A stretch of DNA of 64,000 nucleotides from Candidatus Uabimicrobium amorphum (GTDB lineage: Bacteria; Planctomycetota; Uabimicrobiia; Uabimicrobiales; Uabimicrobiaceae), in NCBI RefSeq assembly GCF_009002475.1, contig NZ_AP019860.1, forward strand, positions 6,896,501-6,960,500, read 5' to 3'. The notes under the pieces are model-generated. The model searched no databases and was not told the DNA's origin. It worked only from the letters and a program-made list of their open reading frames with translations. The number at the start of each line of letters is the position of its first letter. Position 1 is the first letter of the stretch. Below, in pieces: positions 59,001 through 64,000 of the stretch. The position numbers were made by a program, and so were the translations under genes.

Positions 59001-61373
59001 TAAAATCAATGCAGCTTTTGCTCTTATTTCTTTACTTTTGCTTTGATCAATCATGACAGAGTAAATATTATCAAAATTCTCTTTTGCCACAATAGGAAGA
59101 AAAACATCAAGATCCTCTTTACCTAGCTTGTTAATAAGGGGAAATAAATTTTCTTTTTTCCAGTCCAAGAATGGAAATAAAAGATAGGTTTTTTTAGAGA
59201 GGGTGTTTTTCTTTTTTGCGAACTTGAGTTTGTTAACAATAAATAAGAAAGCCTTTTCGCCTATATTCTCTAGGTCTGAAGAAACGTCTTTTTTTATGTT
59301 CGGATCATCTTTCTCTAATAATTTGGTCAGAATTGCGATGTCTTTGTTTTTTTCGCGGAGAAAGAACAAAACTTCTTCTCTAATTTTTTGATCTCTTACG
59401 GTAAAGTATTCGACAAAATCTTCATCTGTAAGTTCATCCTGTATTAAATGAAAAATCTCTAGTCTAGTTTCTGTATCTTCCACAAGAGAAAGAAATTTGT
59501 TTCTACTATTTTCATACAGGTCTATTTTTTGTTTACCTGTGGTTTGCAACCAACGATATGTTAGGATTGCTTCGTGGTAGTATTTGGCCTGCTGCTGTGA
59601 GGTTTTATACCGAATATTTGAATTTACAAACAACTCATTTAGCTTATTTTTTACAATGTGCGGCATTTTTTTGTCGACGATATACTGTTGCCATTGAGAT
59701 GCTTGTCGTTTATAGTATTTCTTCAAAATCCCCGTCGTACTTTTATTTTTTATACGCGAATGCAGAGATCCTAAACACTCCATCATTAGATATTCGTCGT
59801 CGTTGCTTAGAAAAAAAGAGGCGTTTCTATTTTTTTGTGTCAAAATGTTAGCCAAAATAGGCACAACAACAGAAAACTCTTCGATTTTATCGACATATTT
59901 TTTTGCTTTGTCTTTGATGAAACTTAAAGCCGCCATGCGAGGAATTTGTTGTTCATCGTTTAATAATTTTGTAACATGAGGTAAAGCACTTCTTATCAAC
60001 GAAATCTGATCCGCTTCAGATTGCTCGGCAATGAAATTTCCCAACGCTTCGCACCCTGAACGACGAAATGCGGCAAACTCAACACCATTAAGATATAAAG
60101 GCGCCACCATCTTCGGATTGAGCACTTTATCTTTAGGAAAAAACATAAAGTCACCATTTCCTCCTAAAGCACTATAGCGAGGAGCTTGAGAGGCTTGAAT
60201 TCTGTCGTCGTTGACAAGCGTGTCCATCATATAAAATCCCAATTGCGATGTTAAAATAATGCCATCATCTCGTCCCGTCAAGCCCTGTATGGCTTGTAAA
60301 AAAACTGCGGTAAATGGCGAGTGCCCATGACTATCTTTGAATTGTTGTGCATAAACAGTTGAGATTTCATCTAACTTATCGGCGACCGCTTCATCTCCCG
60401 CACCAGCGGTGATGACTTGGAAAACACGACGATTAAACACCCGGGTAAGATTACCTCCACCTGGGGAAATAAATGTTTTCTCCGTGAGGTGCGAGAAGTC
60501 AGGGCGGTATTCTTTCTCTAGCAGGGAGCCACTAAAACAACAATCCAAAACCATCAAAGTGTGTTTCGCGCCACATGATTCGAGCGTTTCGGCAATGTTT
60601 TTTAGGGAGAGCATACTTTTTTTATCTGGATTTTCCGTCTTATCTTTTCGACTATCTCCTGCAACCAAATAACCAGGAACACCGTGGCCAGCATAGTAAA
60701 AAAATAGCGCGTCCTCGGGTTTTATTTTTTTTCTAAGATTTTCCAACGCATCTTCCATAATTGTTTTTGTGATCTTTTTCGTTGGTGGAGAATTTACTTT
60801 TGCGACGGAAGACTCATCGCTAAGCAATGTAACATGATCGAATTGATATCGACTACGCAGCACTCGAGCAATTTCCGAAGCATCGAAGTTTGGACCTTGA
60901 AGATCTGTGAAGTTATCATATTTGTTGATACCTACAACAAGTGCATATTGTTTTTTGTAACGCAACCGTTGTCGAAAATCACTACTAGCACCAAGAACGT
61001 TTAACCCACCGAGGTTTTTAGTGGTACGCGATGCAATAGAACGCTGGGCTGTTGCTTTTGGAGAAATTTTCTTAGGAGATGCTTCGCTTTGTAGTTGGTC
61101 AATGATACCTATGGCGTATTGAATGGCAAGTTTACTCCTTCCACCGGCAGACGTTAGGGCATTTTCTAACTCGGGGCGGATCGTTTTAATAACAGAACCC
61201 ATTTTTTCTAATTCTGCCAATGCGGAAAAGCGCAAATGTGCCTCTGAAGATTGTAATTGGTGAACTAATTTTTGGAGTCTCTTCTCCAAGTTTTTATTTT
61301 CGGCTTTTGTAAAACCTGTACAAAACAACACAAAAAGTGCAATTGCGCATCGGAAATATCTTTTACTGACCAT
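53037..61373 (-). CDS. Giant secreted caspase-like (C14) protein with ~55 HEAT repeats
   Basis: 2,778 residues from the ATG at 61373 (MVSKRYFRC), supported by GGAG 7 bases upstream; the longer TTG start lacks a site. Signal peptide ~1-24. Caspase domain ~142-390: YALVVGINKY, dyad His230 (YYAGHG) and Cys279 (LDCCFSG). A helical region follows to ~850, then about 55 HEAT/PBS-type repeats of ~30-39 residues to ~2,620 (consensus AHSALPHLIPLLKDEDENVR). The C-terminus is helical. Caspase-like (metacaspase/orthocaspase-type) peptidases cut after basic residues or act as initiators; HEAT arrays bind proteins. A secreted caspase with such a solenoid is exceptional. Repeats ~21-26 are nearly identical, showing recent expansion. 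Confidence 0.93.
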   Translation of the reverse strand: MVSKRYFRCAIALFVLFCTGFTKAENKNLEKRLQKLVHQLQSSEAHLRFSALAELEKMGSVIKTIRPELENALTSAGGRSKLAIQYAIGIIDQLQSEASPKKISPKATAQRSIASRTTKNLGGLNVLGASSDFRQRLRYKKQYALVVGINKYDNFTDLQGPNFDASEIARVLRSRYQFDHVTLLSDESSVAKVNSPPTKKITKTIMEDALENLRKKIKPEDALFFYYAGHGVPGYLVAGDSRKDKTENPDKKSMLSLKNIAETLESCGAKHTLMVLDCCFSGSLLEKEYRPDFSHLTEKTFISPGGGNLTRVFNRRVFQVITAGAGDEAVADKLDEISTVYAQQFKDSHGHSPFTAVFLQAIQGLTGRDDGIILTSQLGFYMMDTLVNDDRIQASQAPRYSALGGNGDFMFFPKDKVLNPKMVAPLYLNGVEFAAFRRSGCEALGNFIAEQSEADQISLIRSALPHVTKLLNDEQQIPRMAALSFIKDKAKKYVDKIEEFSVVVPILANILTQKNRNASFFLSNDDEYLMMECLGSLHSRIKNKSTTGILKKYYKRQASQWQQYIVDKKMPHIVKNKLNELFVNSNIRYKTSQQQAKYYHEAILTYRWLQTTGKQKIDLYENSRNKFLSLVEDTETRLEIFHLIQDELTDEDFVEYFTVRDQKIREEVLFFLREKNKDIAILTKLLEKDDPNIKKDVSSDLENIGEKAFLFIVNKLKFAKKKNTLSKKTYLLFPFLDWKKENLFPLINKLGKEDLDVFLPIVAKENFDNIYSVMIDQSKSKEIRAKAALILEELDKIEPFVAKFFLSISERDIFDKKRAIDIITAKKRKCSIVLILTALLKNEDSNVRSSVVSALGRKRDKAHSFLSHLIPLIQDEDENVRRAVAWILGGMGEKIHSALPYLISLLKDGDKNIRRSVIFALGKIGKIAHSAIPHLIPLLQDEDENVRREVVNTLGKIGEKTHSAIPHLIPLLQDENANVRREVVYVLREIGEKALTHLIPLLQDKDEDVRMSVIDVLGKIEEKAHSALPYLIPLLHDQDENRWVKEAAEKALSKIRTTEAHLIPLLRDGDVYVREYAVKALGEIGAKAHSALPYLIPLLKDKDEDLRLEVIAALGEIGKKAHSALPYLIPLLKDKDEDLTDFLVEALPKFGEKSVPYLIPLLKDQNIRECVVEVLGKIGGEAHSAIPHLIPLLRNSQARKSVAYTLKEIKGEKALTHLIPLLRDGDAYLRECVMDILRDLGETAHSVIPHLIPLLKDEDKNVRIFTVYTLKKIGIKAHSALPHFIPLLKDEDKIVRVIVVGALGEMEIKVHSILPHLIPLLKDEESQVRLETVEVLKKFGRKAHSALPHLIPLLKDQDENVRREVVNTLTKMETKAQSVLPHLIPLLKDKNYRVREAVIILLAEIEKTHPVAFSYIIPLLRDKNENVRESALYALIRMKTKALSARQHLIPLLRDQNENIRKSAVDGLIRLKTKAQSVLPHLIPLLKDKNSRVRYAVTYGLKNLGERAHSALPRLIPLLKDEDENVRIMVVEILEKMGEKAHSALPRLIPLLKDEDENVRIMVVEILEKMGERAHSALPHLIPLLKDKNYSVRSAVKSLLKDMSEKVNSILLPHLIPILKDEDENVRITVVEILEKMGERAHSALPRLIPLLKDEDENVRTAVVELLGQMGERAHSALPRLIPLLKDEDENVRTAVVELLGQMGERAHFTIPHLIPLLKDEDSQVSLKTIEVLEEMGEVHPMLLYIFFLLKDEDKNIREYTVTALKNRKEKVDLIASHFTHLLEGEDSWLKNFAVKVLGEMGEKAHSTIPHLTLLLNDENKNVRQSAVYALDKMGKKTSYILPHLVSLLKDKDKSVSEYAVYALSMKEQTHCVIPHITHLLKDKEVRKYAIYTLGSIKAQTQSILPHLLALFKDDDRLVRNSAINALGRRGEEAVSHLIPLLNDDNKLVRSSAADALKIIGKKAFPAAPHLIPLLMDTDKNVKNSAINTLAEIGEKATPHLVSHLKHQDAQMRYYTSYVLVKMGERKHCKVQHLIALLQDEDMSIRIHAVKALGEKKAHSAVPYLIPLLKHENAELIRSVTEVLSEIGEKAVSHLIPLLKNKNKNIIKHTVYALVKIGEKAVPQLIPLLNDKDVKKYVAYTLREIGDKAHSAVPHLIPLLNDKDTYARYYAIHTIAKVGEKAHSAVPYLIPLLNDKDKKIQKLAVYTLGEIGEKAHSAVPHLIPLLEDKNKEIRGLTIQTLGEIGEKAHSAVPHLVPLLRDWQVKIYVVAALRKMREKAYLAIPHLIPLLKDTDEFLKTSAARALAEIVGKTYTPYLLPLLRHKSPGVQQYAKYPLFNMGEKVMPYLISLLKDQHMQVKVFAIDALGQIGDKAHSAVPHLVPLLKHENSEVRHSATLALIEIMEEDVMPHLISLLEENDRVVRNSAITALTEMRKEDVSHLVPLLKHQNPQVKYYASYILVKKREGAHCKVHHLTPLLQDEDSSIRADAVYALGETGETEVLSQLIHLLKDDDGHVRESTINALTKMGEKLVPHLIALIQDKDMRRFAVESLGRLGQEAYSAVPHLISLLNDKNESVRSSTKNALEKIGDKAIPYIVPLLENGEENVQKTAADILERIGENHPKSLETCILTIRNFLKQKRKKHLVNEYEWNAYAIDSIAFKLGLQVLNAYIWSAYLSENKNLFTQKDIELLSKSQEEHILDTVAAIYAWQGNHKKANKYALKIGGETLKRVKLLLEGEPPKQVEKLAKDSILDEIQAIQIENLENSAGNGWDDDWGW
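56252..56449 (-). repeat. Near-perfect 99-bp tandem repeats inside the HEAT array
   Basis: The unit beginning GAGCTCTTTCCCCCATTTG at 56252 recurs at 56351, a period of 99 bases (33 codons), with no change visible to me over the unit. A related near-identical pair lies at about 56650-56850. Such identity at silent sites means the copies arose recently, while most other repeats of the array have diverged. Confidence 0.8.
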
Positions 61374-61588
61374 GATAAACTCCAACAAAACGTCTCATAT
61401 CCAAAACATGACAACATCGTAACAAATTTTGCATGATATACAAATTTGAAATTTACGTCTGTGGACCTCCAAAAATAGAGATTTATCGACGGTATATCCA
61501 CCAAAAATGAACTGCGCATTTCATTCGTCCACCAATACATACGGCTAGAGCGTCGTATTGAAAAATAAACAACGTAGAAGGAGACAAT

Positions 61589-62077
61589 ATGGAAGTCGTA
61601 TTTCTGACACTTCTTGGCGAGTTACCTTTTTTTGCTGCGATTATTGTCGTTGTGGCAGCGGCCGGCTACTACAGCATGGGTTGTATTGGTGTAATTCTTG
61701 GGATTATTGGTGGAATGCTAATTATTAGCGTATTTGCGGAGATGCGCGAAAATTACAATAATCTAAGAGGCTTTTGTTCCTGTTGTCTAGGGATGCTGAC
61801 GTTAGGCTTTTGCTTTTTTATCGTACTTCGCGGAGAGAATGCTACGATCTGGGAGGGCTTTGCATTACTCGCAAGTTTTGCGGTGATCTCTTATTGGCTT
61901 GATGACGGGAATCCAAAAAAAGTGGATAATCATAACAAACAAAAATATAACTTTGTGACATTTTCTTGTCAGAATTGCCGCACGAAACTACGTATTTCAC
62001 ATAATTTTTACAACACCAAACAAACGTGCCCTAAATGCAGTAAAGATGTTCATGTTACGCAATGCCAGGTGAAATGA
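61589..62077 (+). CDS. Small membrane protein with C-terminal zinc ribbon
   Basis: 162 residues; AAGGAGA about 6 bases before the ATG. About four hydrophobic helices span residues ~5-105 (PFFAAIIVVVAAAGYY, IGVILGIIGGMLIISVF, MLTLGFCFFIVL, GFALLASFAVISYWL). The cytoplasmic tail holds the zinc ribbon CQNCRTKLRI...TCPKCSKDV, i.e. CxxC-x(~17)-CxxC, similar to the short ribbons found in MJ0042-type planctomycete proteins. Function unknown. Divergent from the caspase-HEAT gene and closed by a strong terminator. Confidence 0.75.
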   Translation: MEVVFLTLLGELPFFAAIIVVVAAAGYYSMGCIGVILGIIGGMLIISVFAEMRENYNNLRGFCSCCLGMLTLGFCFFIVLRGENATIWEGFALLASFAVISYWLDDGNPKKVDNHNKQKYNFVTFSCQNCRTKLRISHNFYNTKQTCPKCSKDVHVTQCQVK

Positions 62078-62085
62078 ACACATGG

Positions 62086-62135
62086 CTGCCAGAGAACCTA
62101 GTAGTATTTCGCGAAAAATTCTCTGGCAGTTTTTT
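62086..62135 (+). terminator. Rho-independent terminator
   Basis: CTGCCAGAGAA (62086-62096) pairs exactly with TTCTCTGGCAG (62119-62129) and TTTTTT follows directly. It begins 9 bases after the stop of the zinc-ribbon membrane protein gene. Confidence 0.92.
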
Positions 62136-62153
62136 ATGTTTTAAAAAGATTTT

Positions 62154-62244
62154 ACCACAGAGAGAGACACAGAGAAAGGTAAAAAATACCACCGCAACGT
62201 TGTTTTGTGTTTTTTCATAAAACCTCTCTGTGTCTCTGTGGTTC
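62154..62244. repeat. Foldback repeat of the ACCACAGAGACACAGAG type
   Basis: ACCACAGAGAGAGACACAGA (62154-62173) is nearly the inverse of TCTCTGTGTCTCTGTGGTTC (62224-62243). This dispersed motif is common in unrelated bacterial genomes and is not gene-specific. It is one of two foldbacks in the 366-base gap before the FGE-type gene. Confidence 0.65.
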
Positions 62245-62302
62245 AAAACATTGCGGACAAGATAAACAATACGCGAGATTTCTTCCTTAACCCCAAAGGT
62301 CC

Positions 62303-62373
62303 GCCGTGAAAGCCGGCAAAGCGATCTTAAATACATGCGCTTCGCGGTGATCCCTTTGCGTGCCTTTCACGGC
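62303..62373. repeat. Second foldback repeat
   Basis: GCCGTGAAAGCCGGCAAAG (62303-62321) pairs imperfectly with CTTTGCGTGCCTTTCACGGC (62354-62373). It is GC-richer than its surroundings. No coding frame of substance in the interval up to 62443. Confidence 0.6.
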
Positions 62374-62443
62374 TATTCACTCTCTTGCTATCATCTCCAT
62401 CTTCTTTGTTTTTCCCTACAAAGGGTAACAGGGCACAGGATAA

Positions 62444-64000
62444 TTACGGAGCTGGGACAACCCGAAACCCGAAGTAACTGTCGTCGGGCCCGGAGTTGTC
62501 GCGATAAGCCGACCGGCAATCCTGGGCGCTGATATCCCAACCTCCGCCGCGCAGAACGCAAGACCAACCTTTTTTATCTACGGGATCTTTCGTATTTTTT
62601 TCCGTGTATTCGCCGTATTTATCTTCGCACCATTCAGATACATTCCCATGAAAATCATAACACCCCCAGCTATTCTCATTGGGTAAACTTTTTACAACGG
62701 TTGTCTTTTCTCTATATATCCCCTCTTTTCCTCTGTACGGATAATTACCATTGTAATCCACCCGATCCGTATCTATATCACTTCCCAGGTTAAACTCCCG
62801 TGTTGTCCCCGCACGACATGCATACTCCCACTCCGCTTCCGTCAATAACCGCATCCTCGCTTTCTTACAAAACTCCTGACAATCCTCCCACGATACATTT
62901 TCCACCGGACCTTGCAATCCTACCTCCTTAAAATCCGATGGATTCTCCCCCATCACTGCCTGCCACTGCCCCTGCGTTACTTCTGTTTCTCCTACCCAAT
63001 ACACCTTGCTGATCCATACCTTGTGTCGCACCTCATCATCACTCCGATCCTTTTCGCTTTCGAGTGAGCCCATCCAGAACTTCCCTGGTGGGATCATTTT
63101 AAACACGAACTTCGCCCCGTTTTTCGTCATTTCTTTTGTCAGCTCTAAACCCTTTTCCTCCGCATACCACTCCTGATAGCTTCGCGCTAACTCCACCTGC
63201 TTTTCATGCGCCAACCCACCCCATTCGTCTGTGGTAAAGTCTACATACTCCTCCTCTGCGTTCCACGACAGTTCCCACAATTTGCTGTCCCAGCCTTGGG
63301 GTGCACCCGTAGATATTCTGATCTTTGCATGAACGGTTGTTATGAGTTGGCCTTCTTGCCATAATTCTGCGATAAGGGTTTTTATTCCTTTTTTCTTGGC
63401 AATAAGTTCGATAGTCCGCTTTTCTTGTGTTTTACTTGCTATATACCAGTCTATTTTTTGATTGATAGTGGCTTTTTTCCCAATATATACGTGATATTCA
63501 TCTTTGGAGTGTTTTTGCCATCCAGAGGCATTTTTTAAACTTACCCCATGTGGTATTTTGCAACGAATCTCTGTGTTACGAGCGCTCACTATACCATTGT
63601 TAACTACCTGCAATTCACATAAAAAATGATCATTAAGGGCAACATTTTTTGGTATACGGTAAGTAAGTTGTAACTGTGCAACTCTAGGTAGGGCTTTTCC
63701 TAATCGTTTCTCTTTATTTATGTGCCATAAACCAATCTTATTATCGCTTAAATACAGCACCGTTTTTCCTGCATCTACAAACTGTAGTTGTGTTGCGGGC
63801 GAGTCAAGTCGTTTAAATGCAATTTCTTTCCCTGTTTTTACGTCCCACACACGCAAAGCATTATCATTACCACTTGTTAATAGTCTATTGTTGACGTCGC
63901 TTGTTAATGTCAGTATTCCATCACCATAGCGCCTTTTAATACCTCTATTCCATAACAGTACTTCGCCTTTATTGAGGTACAATAATCCTTCTGAACTACT
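62444..64000 (-). CDS. WD40 / FGE-sulfatase (SUMF1-like) protein, N-terminus beyond window
   Basis: At least 518 residues; the frame is open to the right edge, so the N-terminal part is missing. The visible part starts with one to two WD40 units (LLTSGNDNALRVWDVKTGKE, LSDNKIGLWHI). Then come ~120 beta-rich residues resembling a CARDB/DUF11-type Ig fold (LQVVNNGIVSARNTEIRCKI). The FGE-sulfatase domain fills the last ~240 residues: IPPGKFWMGS, ETEVTQGQWQAVMG, PVENVSWEDC, LLTEAEWEYACRAGT, GNVSEW, LRGGGW, YFGFRVV. In planctomycetes such proteins often carry an N-terminal kinase, which may lie beyond the edge. Most lack formylglycine-generating activity; role unknown. Confidence 0.92.
   Translation of the reverse strand, partial: SSSEGLLYLNKGEVLLWNRGIKRRYGDGILTLTSDVNNRLLTSGNDNALRVWDVKTGKEIAFKRLDSPATQLQFVDAGKTVLYLSDNKIGLWHINKEKRLGKALPRVAQLQLTYRIPKNVALNDHFLCELQVVNNGIVSARNTEIRCKIPHGVSLKNASGWQKHSKDEYHVYIGKKATINQKIDWYIASKTQEKRTIELIAKKKGIKTLIAELWQEGQLITTVHAKIRISTGAPQGWDSKLWELSWNAEEEYVDFTTDEWGGLAHEKQVELARSYQEWYAEEKGLELTKEMTKNGAKFVFKMIPPGKFWMGSLESEKDRSDDEVRHKVWISKVYWVGETEVTQGQWQAVMGENPSDFKEVGLQGPVENVSWEDCQEFCKKARMRLLTEAEWEYACRAGTTREFNLGSDIDTDRVDYNGNYPYRGKEGIYREKTTVVKSLPNENSWGCYDFHGNVSEWCEDKYGEYTEKNTKDPVDKKGWSCVLRGGGWDISAQDCRSAYRDNSGPDDSYFGFRVVPAP

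Noticed and set aside
53393..60672. Many plus-strand ORFs opposite the HEAT array
   Set aside because: They are antisense shadows of the repeats, repeat the same phrases, and lack ribosome sites.

Overview
The window is an AT-rich bacterial chromosome segment. It carries several Ser/Thr kinases with membrane anchors, TPRs or an FHA domain, FGE-sulfatase/WD40 and HEAT-repeat proteins, a caspase-like peptidase, many secreted proteins and lipoproteins, and a D,D-carboxypeptidase. This mix, together with the low GC, suggests an atypical low-GC planctomycete-like lineage (Uabimicrobium-type organisms come to mind). That is inference from gene content, not a database match. No tRNA, rRNA or CRISPR array was seen.

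Left part (1-30.8 kb): mostly single genes. They are a partial LRR protein, a GFA-like protein, an M43 metalloprotease, PBP4 (dacB), topoisomerase III (topB), an HAD-type phosphatase, a secreted six-repeat beta-trefoil protein, a dcuA transporter broken by an in-frame TAG, a hydrolase-OsmC fusion, a cytochrome b/13-heme cytochrome c fusion, three Ser/Thr kinases, a PhyH-like dioxygenase and nadD. Two degenerate IS4-family insertion sequences and two copies of a MITE-like element lie between them. One IS sits inside one of the MITE-like copies with a clean 11-bp target duplication. Small hairpin repeats carrying GCATCGCATA-like ends are scattered through the same region.

Right part (31.5-61.4 kb): an unusual island built around subtilisin-like (S8) proteins. 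A lipoprotein + S8 pair is followed by an operon of an MFS-like transporter, a membrane TIR-like protein with subtilase-propeptide-like modules, and a membrane-anchored S8 protease. On the other strand lies a long lipoprotein. Next comes a tight operon of a stand-alone propeptide-like protein, an S8 pseudoprotease, an intact S8 and a second S8 pseudoprotease. An S8-STN-DUF900 hydrolase fusion and a 2,778-residue secreted caspase-HEAT protein complete the island. Two of the six S8 proteins have lost all three catalytic residues, while propeptide-like modules have multiplied. My working hypothesis is an envelope proteolytic cascade or sensing system with zymogens, decoys/inhibitors and a caspase; its function is unknown.

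Right end (61.5-64 kb): a small membrane zinc-ribbon protein with a strong terminator, foldback repeats, and a WD40/FGE-sulfatase protein that runs off the window.
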